Notes under the pieces: generated by a model | Seen by the model: the letters and a program-made list of their open reading frames with translations, nothing else | Database searches by the model: none | What the model was told of the DNA's origin: nothing | Shown here: positions 15,111 to 23,455 of the stretch, in pieces | How positions within the stretch are numbered: the first letter of the stretch is position 1 | How the letters are laid out: the number at the start of each line of letters is the position of its first letter | Assembly (NCBI RefSeq): GCF_031426495.1 | Contig: NZ_JANPLK010000017.1 | Location: 62,001-126,000, forward strand | Direction: 5' to 3' | From: Gemmatimonas sp. | GTDB lineage: Bacteria; Gemmatimonadota; Gemmatimonadetes; Gemmatimonadales; Gemmatimonadaceae | DNA: 64,000 nt | Program-made: the position numbers and the translations under genes

Positions 15111-15822
15111 GTGCCGGACACCGGAGATGCAGGACCTGTTGCCCGACTATGTGTCGGCGTCGCTTGATGCGGCCGCCGCGGCATTGGTGGAGCAGCACCT
15201 GTCGATCTGCGACCCGTGTCGCGACGACATCGCCGTGCTGCGCCTGGCGCGCGCGGTTCGGTCAAAGGCCGTGACCGTCGATGTCGCGAAGATCGTGGCG
15301 AACCTGCCGCGGCCCACGCCGACGTTGAGACTTCTACGATCGTCCAGTGACACATCGCCGGATGCCGCGCCGTCGCGAGCCGCCGCGCCGACGAGCGCGC
15401 CGGTGAGCGCGCTGCGTCCTCGGCGCAACTGGTCGGGATCCGTCTGGCAAGTGGCGGCGGCGGTCGGCGTGATGATCGTAGGTGGCACCTCGCTCATCGT
15501 GTCGCGAAACAGTCCGAATAGCCTTACAGGTGCTCGTTCGAACGAGGCCCGGCTGGCGGAAGCCGCCGAAAGCGCATGGTCGCGGACGCCGGCGCCTGGC
15601 GTGCAGCCGTCGGCGACGATCGCGGCACTGGATTCGCCCGCGAACATCGGCAGCGCCGGTCGCGAATCGCGGGTGTCCGTGTCGTACGGCGATCTTGGCG
15701 ACTACTCCGAAGCCGAGCTGCAGCGCATGCTCGATCGCCTCGAGAAATGGGATGGCACGAGCTCCACTGAGCCGTTGCCGACGCTACCTGTTGTATCGAC
15801 GTCTGGAGGGTCCGCACCATGA
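15103..15822 (+). CDS. Membrane anti-sigma factor with zinc-finger (ZAS) domain
   Basis: A 239-residue single-pass membrane protein. The N-terminal cytosolic anti-sigma domain has the HxxxCxxC zinc motif (H32, C36, C39), typical of ZAS/zf-HC2 anti-sigma factors. A Pro/Ala linker follows, then one TM helix (about 114-134) and a periplasmic part of about 100 residues. It overlaps the sigma gene and is itself overlapped (4 nt) by the Spy-like gene, so all three are one unit. It presumably sequesters the sigma factor until an envelope signal inactivates it. Confidence 0.85.
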   Translation: MTECRTPEMQDLLPDYVSASLDAAAAALVEQHLSICDPCRDDIAVLRLARAVRSKAVTVDVAKIVANLPRPTPTLRLLRSSSDTSPDAAPSRAAAPTSAPVSALRPRRNWSGSVWQVAAAVGVMIVGGTSLIVSRNSPNSLTGARSNEARLAEAAESAWSRTPAPGVQPSATIAALDSPANIGSAGRESRVSVSYGDLGDYSEAELQRMLDRLEKWDGTSSTEPLPTLPVVSTSGGSAP

Positions 15823-16409
15823 TGACGCCGCGATTTCGATGGATGGTCGCCGCCGCGCTCGTCATGACGATCGGTTCGCCGATCGGTGCCGTCGCGCAGG
15901 GGACACCGCCGCACGGGACCGGTCGCTCGGGCGCGTCGCGCATGAATGATCCACAGCGTGACGTCCTCGAGAAGCGCTTTAAGCAACGCATCGACGCCAT
16001 CGTTAAGGAGCGACTGCGTCTCACCGATGATCAGCAGAGCAAGCTGCGTGAGGTAGCGTCGCGTACGGAAGAATCGCGGCGCGTGCTGCGCCGAGAGGAG
16101 TTCGTGCTGCGCACGTCGTTGCGTGAGGAGATGAAGGCGGGGAAGAACGCCAACGAGGTCAGGGTCGGCGAACTACTCGACCAGATGCCTCGCCTCGAGC
16201 GTCGCAAGCTCGATCTGTTGGAGTCCGAACAGCGTGAGCTGGCCAAGTTCCTCTCGCCGACGCAGCGGGCGCGCTACTTCGGGCTGCAGGATGAGCTTCG
16301 CCGGGGAATGCATGACCTGCAGCGTCGGCGCATGGGAATGGACGATTCGACGGCCGGCTCATCGGATGCTCGGGACATGCGGCGACGCGGGGCACCGCCG
16401 CCGATGTAA
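15819..16409 (+). CDS. Periplasmic Spy/CpxP-like LTxxQ protein
   Basis: A 196-residue exported helical protein. A signal peptide (about 1-27, ending AVAQ) is followed by long charged helices carrying two LTxxQ-type motifs, LTDDQ (68-72) and LSPTQ (145-149), the hallmark of the Spy/CpxP/CnrX superfamily of periplasmic chaperones and metal or misfolding sensors. The C-terminus is an Arg/Met-rich low-complexity tail. Directly downstream of a sigma/anti-sigma pair, it is likely either the sensor that modulates the anti-sigma factor or the main target of the regulon. Which of these holds is not readable from sequence. Confidence 0.78.
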   Translation: MMTPRFRWMVAAALVMTIGSPIGAVAQGTPPHGTGRSGASRMNDPQRDVLEKRFKQRIDAIVKERLRLTDDQQSKLREVASRTEESRRVLRREEFVLRTSLREEMKAGKNANEVRVGELLDQMPRLERRKLDLLESEQRELAKFLSPTQRARYFGLQDELRRGMHDLQRRRMGMDDSTAGSSDARDMRRRGAPPPM

Positions 16410-16472
16410 TGGCTCCCCCCGTGGCGTCGCTTTCGCCAACCGTGTACACTTGTCTAGGTATGGATGGTGTAC

Positions 16473-16556
16473 GCCCAGATGGCGGAACTGGCAGACGCAC
16501 GGGACTCAAAATCCCGCGCCCGCAAGGGCTTCCGAGTTCGACCCTCGGTCTGGGCA
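16473..16556 (+). tRNA. tRNA-Leu (anticodon CAA)
   Basis: A class II tRNA of 84 nt: acceptor GCCCAGA/TCTGGGC, anticodon stem CGGGA/TCCCG with loop CTCAAAA (anticodon CAA), a long variable arm and a GTTCGAC T-loop. The discriminator is A and CCA is not encoded. Confidence 0.95.
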
Positions 16557-16676
16557 TTGGTTGAGCGCCTATCGTGATGTCGTACGGCGCGCTAGGCGTT
16601 TCGCACAACGCCGTTGAGTTGTCGTGCGTAGTTGTCGATGTTGAGTGCAGGGCAGCGGCTGTACATGGGCCACTGA

Positions 16677-16748
16677 TGGGGTGTAGCTCAATGGCAGAGC
16701 ACTCGACTGTTAATCGAGCGGTTGTAGGTTCGACTCCTACCGCCCCAG
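16677..16748 (+). tRNA. tRNA-Asn (anticodon GTT)
   Basis: A 72-nt cloverleaf: acceptor TGGGGTG/CGCCCCA with one T-G pair, D-loop with AGCTCAATGGCAGAGC, anticodon loop CTGTTAA (GTT), T-arm GTAGG TTCGACT CCTAC, discriminator G. CCA is not encoded. It lies 120 nt after tRNA-Leu; no promoter is convincing in the spacer, so they may be cotranscribed. Confidence 0.95.
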
Positions 16749-16757
16749 TCTTCGCAG

Positions 16758-16805
16758 CATAGAACGCTCGGTTTTCCCCTCGGAAAACCGAGCGTTCTAT
16801 GTTTC
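16758..16805 (+). terminator. 20-bp perfect hairpin after tRNA-Asn
   Basis: Arms 16758-16777 and 16782-16801 are perfectly complementary over 20 bp with a 4-nt loop, followed by TTTCC. It starts 9 nt after the tRNA and probably ends the tRNA transcript, although the stem is unusually long and the U-tract short. Confidence 0.7.
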
Positions 16806-16957
16806 CGGCACCATTCGTCGCTCGTGGCCGCTCGCCTCGCTTGCCGCGCCCGCCCGTGAATGCCTAGCTTCCCGTAATCTGATGGTGCACGCTCCACGAC
16901 TCATGGGCGATCCGCGACCGTGCGGCATCGCCTATTCCCTCTGCGCCGATTGCGTCC

Positions 16958-18445
16958 ATGCCCTTTTCGCTCCAGCTCAGTCATGCCGCTCCCGCCTCGG
17001 TCGACTCACCGTTGCTGGCGATCGTGCTGTCTCAGGACCTGACACTCGACGACGCCCTGCGCGCCGTGGATTCGCCGCTCGCCGGCGCGATCCAGCGGTC
17101 GATCGCCCGACGCGATTTCCGTGGCGGACGCGATGAGACCATGTTGTTCGTCGGTGGCGACACGGGTGCTCATCGTGTCCTGCTGGTTGGTCGCGGATCG
17201 GCGCCGCTCACGCGCGCTACCGCCCGACGTGCGGCGGCCATCGCGGCGCGGCAGGCGGGCAAGCTCGGTACCGGTGCAATGCACCTCGTACTCGCCGGTG
17301 GGGACGCGAACGCCGACGCCATCGAAGGACTCGCGCTTGGAGCGGCCGCCGGGAGTTGGGCCTATCCCGATCTGCAGGCTCAGCCGCCCGAGAAGGATCG
17401 GCGGGCGCGCCTGGAGTCGGTCACGGTGCTGGGCGCCGACACTGATGCCGTGCGGGCGGGCTTCGCGGCCGGTGCGGCGGTGGCGGAGGGGCAGGCGATC
17501 GCCAAGCGGCTCGGCATGATGCCCGGCAACGTGTGTACGCCCGAGACGTTTGTCGAAGTGGGGCGCGAGATCGCCGCGCGCCACGGGATGACGCTCACCG
17601 TGCTCGGGCGCGCCGAGATGGAGCAGGAAAAGATGGGTTCGTTTCTGTGCGTGGCGCAGGGGACGCCGGAGGAGCCTCGTCTCGTCGCGCTCGAGTATCG
17701 CGGCGGCGCGCCGGATCAGCAGCCCGTGGTACTGATTGGCAAGGGCCTCTGCTTCGACACCGGTGGCATCTCCATCAAGCCGGCACCGGAAATGGAGTGG
17801 ATGAAGTTCGACATGTCGGGCGCGGGCGGGGTGATGGGTGCGATGGACGCCATCGGTCGTCTCAAGCTGCCCGTGAACGTGGTGGGCATCATCGGGTCGA
17901 CCACCAACATGCCCTCCGGCACGGCCGTGAAGCCCGGTGACGTCGTACGGGCCTCGAACGGCAAGACGATCGAAATCATCAACACCGACGCCGAAGGTCG
18001 TCTGGTGCTGGCCGACCTGTTGGTGTTCGCGAAGCGGTTCAACCCGGCGATCGCCATCGATGCGGCGACGCTCACGGGTGCCATCGTGATTGGTCTTGGT
18101 GCGAATGCGGTCGGCGTGTTCGGAAAGGACCAGTCAGCGGTCGACGAAGTCCTGGCCGCCGGAGCGGCTTCAGGTGAGCCGGGATGGCCCCTTCCGCTGT
18201 GGGATGAGTACAAGGAGCAGATCAAATCCGATGTGGCCGACCTGAAGAATACAGGCGGCCGCGCGGCGGGCTCCATCACCGCTGCTCTCTTCCTGCAGGA
18301 ATTCGTGGACGGTTATCCGTGGGTGCATCTCGACGTGGCCGGGACGGCCTATTCGCAGGTCGATCTGGGCTGGATTCCGAAGGGACCGACGGGGACGCCC
18401 GTGGGCACGTTCGTCGAAATCGTACGGGCGCGCGCGCGTCGGTGA
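16958..18445 (+). CDS. pepA: Leucyl aminopeptidase (cytosol aminopeptidase, M17)
   Basis: A 495-residue M17 aminopeptidase of normal length. The C-terminal catalytic domain has GKGLCFDTGGISIKP (metal and catalytic Lys region, about 262-276), the MKFDMSGAGGVMG strand and the family signature NTDAEGRL (from 342) carrying metal ligands and catalytic Arg. It is a hexameric two-metal enzyme that removes N-terminal residues from peptides in the cytosol. A GTG inside its stop starts the outer-membrane receptor gene, linking peptide processing with an uptake protein. Confidence 0.93.
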   Translation: MPFSLQLSHAAPASVDSPLLAIVLSQDLTLDDALRAVDSPLAGAIQRSIARRDFRGGRDETMLFVGGDTGAHRVLLVGRGSAPLTRATARRAAAIAARQAGKLGTGAMHLVLAGGDANADAIEGLALGAAAGSWAYPDLQAQPPEKDRRARLESVTVLGADTDAVRAGFAAGAAVAEGQAIAKRLGMMPGNVCTPETFVEVGREIAARHGMTLTVLGRAEMEQEKMGSFLCVAQGTPEEPRLVALEYRGGAPDQQPVVLIGKGLCFDTGGISIKPAPEMEWMKFDMSGAGGVMGAMDAIGRLKLPVNVVGIIGSTTNMPSGTAVKPGDVVRASNGKTIEIINTDAEGRLVLADLLVFAKRFNPAIAIDAATLTGAIVIGLGANAVGVFGKDQSAVDEVLAAGAASGEPGWPLPLWDEYKEQIKSDVADLKNTGGRAAGSITAALFLQEFVDGYPWVHLDVAGTAYSQVDLGWIPKGPTGTPVGTFVEIVRARARR

Positions 18446-20379
18446 TCCGCTCCGTTCGGCTTATGGCCGCCAGCCTGCTGGTGGCCATCGCGGTGCCGGC
18501 GTTCGCGTCGGCGCAGGTTCGTCCCGACTCGGTGCGGAAGGACACGGTACGGGTGTCGGTGCCCGTGCCGCCGCCGCCGGGTGTCGACACGCTTCCCAAG
18601 CGCATCATCGCCAGCGACTCGGCCGTCTTCAAGCGTGAAGTCGCGCGCACGGACAGCATCAAACGCGCGATCGCGGCCGATACGATCAAGGCGCCGCTCG
18701 CGCGCTTCGAACGACCGGATGATTTCGAGACGTCGCCGCGACTGCGGTTTTCCCGCGAGGAGATTCTCTCGTCGGGGGCGGTCAACCTGGCGGATCTCCT
18801 CGATCGCGTGCCAGGCGTCACGACGTATCGCAGCGGATGGATCGCCGGCGTACACGCCGCGTCCTTCGCCGGAGATACCCGGCGCCTCCGTCTGTTCATC
18901 GATGGGGTCGAGATGGATGCCATCGAGCCGCGCAACGGCGGCACGATCGATCTGACCGACGTGCAGCTATGGATGCTCGATGAGTTGGTGGTGGAGCGGG
19001 CGGCCGGCGAGGTGCGCGTCTGGATGCGCACGTGGACCGTCGAGCGCACGACGCCGTACACTCGGGCCGATATCTTCACGGGTGACCTGAATACCAACGC
19101 GTTTCGCGGCCTCTTTGCGCGTCGGTGGCGCAACGGCGTGCTGCTGCAACTCGGTGGACAGCAAGTGGCGACGCAGAGTGGACGCGTGAATGCATTCACC
19201 GGTGCGGAGAGCTCGGCCGGACGCGGTGATGGAACGGTGCAGGGATTCATGGCCCGCATTGGCTGGTCGAAGCGTCGTGTGAGCGTCGATCTGTTCGCGA
19301 ATGCGACCGCCCGTGAACGTGATCCGCATACGGCGCGCGAAGGATTCACCGATTTGCTGCCCTACAAGGGCTCGCGTCGCGATGCGTATCTGAGGGTCGG
19401 ATACGGCGATACGCTGCGCGGTTTCTGGTCGCAAGCGATTGTCGGTGTCGTGCGCACGCGCCTTGAAGGAATCGGCGATGCCGTGGAGGCAACCGACTCG
19501 ACGCCGGCCGTGGTAACGGACACGATTCGTGGACGCACCCAACAGCTGCTGGCGGCGGGGTATCGCACGTCGCTCTGGTCGGTCTCGCTCACAGATCGGG
19601 TGCGTCCGATCGACGGCGCGGCGTTCCACGCGCCAGCGCTGCGCGGACGACTTGGCGGCGCACGCTATGCGATCGGTGCGTTCGCCGAAGAGAACGGAGC
19701 GGACTCCACGCGCCGCATCGATCTGTCGGCACGGGCGCAACCCTTTTCGTGGCTGATCCTCACCGGCGCGCAGAGTACGCGCACCCCGGATTCGGCGACC
19801 GGTCGCGAGAGTGGCAACACGTTGCGCGCCGAGGCCGCGCTCAAAGTTGGCCGATTGTGGCTCGGCGGCGGCGTCATTCGGGACAACGGCAATCGCTTCG
19901 ACTCGCCGGTGATTCTGGGAACGCCGGCGGCCGTGCTGTCGTCGGTCGATGCCCAGGGTGTCCTCGTGTCGGCCGCTGGTCGTGTGTACAAAGACGTGCG
20001 TGTCGATGTGCAGGCGATTCGGTGGGATGGCTCGCAGTACAATCGTCCGCAGCTGCACGTACGAACGGAGATCGCACTCATCAGCGATTGGCGCCGTCGA
20101 TTCCCGCGTGGTGAGTTCTCGATCAACGCCCGCATCTGGCACGAGCTGCGCGATGGTGTGCCGTTTTTCTACGGCACGGCGGCGGGCAGCAGCACGCCGG
20201 AGGTCCGCATCACCGAGCGCGCCAATGTGATGACCGGGTTGCTCGAACTGCGCATCCAGCGCGCGACGCTTTTCTACCAATACCGCAATCTGACCGGCGG
20301 TGCGTACGAGCAGATTCGCGGTATCACCATGCCGCCCGCCGTCCAGATGTACGGCGTGCGCTGGGAGTTCTGGAACTGA
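18442..20379 (+). CDS. TonB-dependent receptor-like outer membrane protein with plug domain
   Basis: A 645-residue exported protein starting at the GTG that overlaps the pepA stop. The signal peptide is IRSVRLMAASLLVAIAVPAF ending ASAQ. After a Pro/Asp-rich linker comes a plug-like domain (LADLLDRVPGVTTYRSG, then RLFIDGVEMDAIEP). The remaining roughly 450 residues alternate aromatic and polar residues, as in a beta-barrel, and end in WEFWN, an outer-membrane C-terminal signature. The start is set by the signal peptide; a longer frame from 18319 would lie inside pepA. The barrel is shorter than most TonB receptors (about 700-1000 aa in total), and no TonB box is obvious. Substrate is unknown. 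Confidence 0.75.
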   Translation: MIRSVRLMAASLLVAIAVPAFASAQVRPDSVRKDTVRVSVPVPPPPGVDTLPKRIIASDSAVFKREVARTDSIKRAIAADTIKAPLARFERPDDFETSPRLRFSREEILSSGAVNLADLLDRVPGVTTYRSGWIAGVHAASFAGDTRRLRLFIDGVEMDAIEPRNGGTIDLTDVQLWMLDELVVERAAGEVRVWMRTWTVERTTPYTRADIFTGDLNTNAFRGLFARRWRNGVLLQLGGQQVATQSGRVNAFTGAESSAGRGDGTVQGFMARIGWSKRRVSVDLFANATARERDPHTAREGFTDLLPYKGSRRDAYLRVGYGDTLRGFWSQAIVGVVRTRLEGIGDAVEATDSTPAVVTDTIRGRTQQLLAAGYRTSLWSVSLTDRVRPIDGAAFHAPALRGRLGGARYAIGAFAEENGADSTRRIDLSARAQPFSWLILTGAQSTRTPDSATGRESGNTLRAEAALKVGRLWLGGGVIRDNGNRFDSPVILGTPAAVLSSVDAQGVLVSAAGRVYKDVRVDVQAIRWDGSQYNRPQLHVRTEIALISDWRRRFPRGEFSINARIWHELRDGVPFFYGTAAGSSTPEVRITERANVMTGLLELRIQRATLFYQYRNLTGGAYEQIRGITMPPAVQMYGVRWEFWN

Positions 20380-20422
20380 TGCGGTTGACCTCGTTCGACG
20401 TGCGCGCTTCATTGCCCATCGC

Positions 20423-21304
20423 ATGATTCGCTCAATGACGGGCTTCGGCCAGGCGGAAGGCACAGTCGGCACCTCCCGGGTGTTGGTCGAAGTGCGTACG
20501 GTCAACCATCGGTTTTTCTCTCCGAGCATCAAGGTGCCGGGCGCCTACGGGCGCTGGGAGACCGAGGTGCGCGAGGCAATGCGCCTCAAGGTCAGTCGCG
20601 GGCACGTGACGTTGACTGCTCGGAGCGAGCGGCTGGCGACGCCGGCCATTGCCATCGACGACGAGCGTTTTGCGGCGGTGGTCGCACAGCTGCGCGATCT
20701 GCACGATCGGCATGGACTGTCCGGTGGCGTCGATCTCGCGACCGTGTTGCGCATGCCCGACGTCATGTCGGCGCCGCGCGAAGAGGAGGACACCGGCACG
20801 GCGGCGGACCTGGTCGCCATCGTGGAGCGAGCGCTCGATCACCTCGGGCGCGCCCGGGCCGAGGAGGGCGCGCGGCTCGCCACGGTCTTGCGCGAACGAT
20901 TGGACTTGGTAGACGCCGCGCTGCAGCGGATCGCTATCCGGGCGCCGGAACGCCTGATGGCTCAGCGGGATCGACTCCGGGCGGCCGTGAAGGAGCTGGC
21001 CGAGGGCTTGGCCGTGGATGAGACCCGATTGGCGCAGGAGATTGCCATTCTGGCCGATCGAATGGACGTCAGCGAAGAGCTCGACCGGTTTCGATCGCAC
21101 ATCACCGCCTTTCACAGCGTCTTGGCGGACGCGGATGCGGGCGGGGAACCGGTCGGCAAGCGACTGGGCTTTCTCCTTCAGGAAATGCTCCGGGAGGCGA
21201 ACACCACCGGCAGCAAGGCGGCCGACGCCGCGATTCTTCACGATGTGGTTGGCGTCAAGGAAGAGCTGGAACGCATCCGGGAGCAGGTCGAGAACCTCGA
21301 GTGA
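20423..21304 (+). CDS. YicC family endoribonuclease
   Basis: This 293-residue YicC-like protein starts MIRSMTGFGQAEG, the conserved N-terminus, with the TVNHRFF motif of PF03755. The C-terminal DUF1732 part contains GKRLGFLLQEMLREANTTGS and a final helix VKEELERIREQVENL. E. coli YicC and B. subtilis YloC are endoribonucleases. It sits before gmk and rpoZ, the order also seen in many other bacteria (yloC-remA-gmk-rpoZ in Bacillus). The gmk GTG overlaps its TGA. Confidence 0.9.
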   Translation: MIRSMTGFGQAEGTVGTSRVLVEVRTVNHRFFSPSIKVPGAYGRWETEVREAMRLKVSRGHVTLTARSERLATPAIAIDDERFAAVVAQLRDLHDRHGLSGGVDLATVLRMPDVMSAPREEEDTGTAADLVAIVERALDHLGRARAEEGARLATVLRERLDLVDAALQRIAIRAPERLMAQRDRLRAAVKELAEGLAVDETRLAQEIAILADRMDVSEELDRFRSHITAFHSVLADADAGGEPVGKRLGFLLQEMLREANTTGSKAADAAILHDVVGVKEELERIREQVENLE

Positions 21305-21948
21305 GCCCATTTCCGGTCATCCTGTCCGCTCCCTCCGGGGGTGGAAAAACCACAATTGCGCGTCGCGTGCTGGAGCGGCGGGCCGATGTGGGTTATTCTG
21401 TTAGCTGTACCACGCGTGCGCCTCGGGATGGTGAGGAGGACGGGCGTGACTATCGCTTTATCAGTCTCAAGGCATTTGCCGCCGCGCGTGACGCGGGCGA
21501 ATTCGCCGAGTGGGCTGAGGTGCACGGGAATTTCTACGGAACGATGCGCTCGGAAATTCAGCGGGTGCTGAATGCCGGGCAGCACGTGCTCATGGACATC
21601 GACGTGCAGGGGGCGCGACAATTCCACGTCGCGTTTCCCGATACGGTGCTGATTTTCGTGTTGCCGCCGTCGGGCGAGGTGCTGAAGTCTCGGCTCTCGG
21701 CGCGGAAAAGCGAGAATCGTGAGCGGTTGCTCGTTCGCTTGCGGAACGCTCGTGCGGAATTGGGAGAAGTCGGACGCTACCACTACGTGGTGGTCAACGA
21801 TGATCTCGAGCGCGCGGTCGATCAGGTGAGTGCGATTATCGATGCGGAAGGACTGCGGCACGACCGGGTACACGAAGTCGAGGCGCAGGTCGAGGCGCTC
21901 ATTGCGCAGCTCGAAGAGGAAATTCACGTTTTCAGCAAGGGCGACTGA
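21301..21948 (+). CDS. gmk: Guanylate kinase
   Basis: A 215-residue guanylate kinase converting GMP and ATP to GDP and ADP. The P-loop is SAPSGGGKTT near the N-terminus; the GMP-binding region has SVSCTTRAPRDGEEDGRDY; MDIDVQGARQF is the conserved loop. It begins with GTG overlapping the yicC stop and is followed 3 nt later by rpoZ, an arrangement conserved in many bacteria. Confidence 0.95.
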   Translation: MSPFPVILSAPSGGGKTTIARRVLERRADVGYSVSCTTRAPRDGEEDGRDYRFISLKAFAAARDAGEFAEWAEVHGNFYGTMRSEIQRVLNAGQHVLMDIDVQGARQFHVAFPDTVLIFVLPPSGEVLKSRLSARKSENRERLLVRLRNARAELGEVGRYHYVVVNDDLERAVDQVSAIIDAEGLRHDRVHEVEAQVEALIAQLEEEIHVFSKGD

Positions 21949-21951
21949 CGC

Positions 21952-22158
21952 ATGCAGGTTTTTACTCCGTCCGACGTGTCGAAGCACGCGGCCAACAAGT
22001 ATCTGAGCGTGCTCATCGCGGCCAAGTTCGCGCGCGTGCTCAACGAATTCCCCCGCGATCGCTCGGCGCACGAGAAAAAGCTCACGACGCGCGCGCTCGA
22101 AGAGCTCGCCCACGGTGAGATCGAGTATCGCGTGGTACCGCGCCGCCGTCCGGGCTGA
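21952..22158 (+). CDS. rpoZ: RNA polymerase omega subunit
   Basis: A 68-residue omega protein. The conserved stretch ANKYLSVLIAAKFARVLNE corresponds to the motif that clamps the beta' C-terminus, and KKLTTRALEELAHGEIEYR is the second conserved helix. Size and location directly after gmk fit. A strong hairpin terminator follows. Confidence 0.9.
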   Translation: MQVFTPSDVSKHAANKYLSVLIAAKFARVLNEFPRDRSAHEKKLTTRALEELAHGEIEYRVVPRRRPG

Positions 22159-22181
22159 GTTCACGCCGCTTGCTGGACCCC

Positions 22182-22222
22182 GCGCCGCGCCGTGACGATC
22201 GTCCCGGCGCGGCGCCTTTTCT
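22182..22222 (+). terminator. Terminator after rpoZ
   Basis: An 11-bp perfect stem GCGCCGCGCCG/CGGCGCGGCGC encloses an inner palindrome (GACGATCGTC), and CTTTTCTCC follows. It separates the yicC-gmk-rpoZ unit from coaBC, although coaBC starts only about 30 nt later. Confidence 0.75.
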
Positions 22223-22249
22223 CCCCCCTCAGCGCCCTCGCCTGCTCCT

Positions 22250-23455
22250 GTGCGTCCCTTCGACCGTCAGCGCATTCTGCTCGGGGTCACCGGCGGCATC
22301 GCGTCCTACAAGGCCGCGTGGCTGGCGCGCCTGCTGACGCAGGCTGGTGCAAAGGTCGACGTCGTCCTCACGCGGGCCGCATCGGAGTTCATCGGCGCGA
22401 TCACATTCGAGGCGCTCACGGGACGTCCCGTACACACGGCGCTCATCGCGTCGGGGCATGCGCTGGATCACATTACGCTCGCCCGCGCGGCGCAGCTCGT
22501 GGTCGTGGCACCGGCGACCGCTGATTTTCTCGCGCGCGCCGTCGGTGGGCACGCTGACGATCTGCTTTCGGCCTGCTTGCTCGCGACGACGGCACCGACG
22601 CTGCTCGTGCCGGCCATGAACGACCGCATGTGGGCGCATCCCCAGGTGACGCGTAACGCGGCGGCCGCGCGTGAGCTCGGCTATCACGTGCTCGATCCTG
22701 ACAACGGCGCACTGGCGGCTGGCGAGGGCAGTGGCCCCGGGCGCATGCCCGAACCCGAGACGATTCTGGCGTATTGTGCGCGCCTGCTCGAGACGCCAAC
22801 GGTGCTTGAAGGACGCTCGGTTGTGGTCACGGCAGGTCCGACCCGCGAGCCCATTGATCCCGTGCGCTTTCTGTCGAATCGCAGCAGCGGAAAGATGGGC
22901 GTAGCCATTGCGGCGGCCGCGTGGCGACGCGGTGCTGATGTCACGTTGATCGTCGGTCCGCTCGATGTCGCCACGCCGCCCGGTCTGCGCGTCGTCACCG
23001 TTGAGACGACGTCGCAGATGCGTGAGGCAGTGTTGCAGGCGCTGCCGGGCGCCGCTGCGCTCGTGATGGCCGCGGCGCCAGCTGATTTTACGGCAGCGGC
23101 GCCTGCGAGCGCCAAGATCAAGAAGGCGGACGCCGGCGACGCACTCGCACTCGTCCGCACCGATGATATTCTCGCCGCGACCAGGGCGTCGCGCCCCGCG
23201 TCGTGCGTCACCGTCGGATTCGCGCTGGAGACGGGCGATGCGACCAGTGAGGCACATCGCAAAGTGGCCGACAAAGGGCTCGACTTCATCGTCGCCAACG
23301 ACGCTCTGGAAGCCGGTGCCGGTTTTGGCGTCGACACGAATCGCGTGACGATCGTACACGCGGACGGCCGCGAAGAGCATCTGCCGCTGCAGAGCAAGAC
23401 GCAGGTGGCGGATCAGATTCTCGATCGTATTGAGGGGCTGCTGCATGGACGCTAA
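22250..23455 (+). CDS. coaBC: Bifunctional phosphopantothenoylcysteine decarboxylase / phosphopantothenate-cysteine ligase
   Basis: A 401-residue fusion with the usual CoaC-CoaB order, starting with GTG. The CoaC half has GVTGGIASYKAAW, the HITLARAAQ active-site helix and PAMNDRMW substrate-binding loop (FMN enzyme). The CoaB half opens with VTAGPTREPIDPVRF and SNRSSGKMG, followed by the conserved KIKK. It makes 4'-phosphopantetheine from 4'-phosphopantothenate and cysteine on the path to coenzyme A. The glycosylase gene starts inside its 3' end. Confidence 0.95.
   Translation: MRPFDRQRILLGVTGGIASYKAAWLARLLTQAGAKVDVVLTRAASEFIGAITFEALTGRPVHTALIASGHALDHITLARAAQLVVVAPATADFLARAVGGHADDLLSACLLATTAPTLLVPAMNDRMWAHPQVTRNAAAARELGYHVLDPDNGALAAGEGSGPGRMPEPETILAYCARLLETPTVLEGRSVVVTAGPTREPIDPVRFLSNRSSGKMGVAIAAAAWRRGADVTLIVGPLDVATPPGLRVVTVETTSQMREAVLQALPGAAALVMAAAPADFTAAAPASAKIKKADAGDALALVRTDDILAATRASRPASCVTVGFALETGDATSEAHRKVADKGLDFIVANDALEAGAGFGVDTNRVTIVHADGREEHLPLQSKTQVADQILDRIEGLLHGR

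Noticed and set aside
16574..16762. 62-codon frame across tRNA-Asn
   Set aside because: It translates the tRNA itself.
18967..20532. 521-codon minus-strand frame opposite the outer-membrane receptor
   Set aside because: Arg/His-rich shadow; the + frame has a signal peptide, plug and barrel C-terminus.
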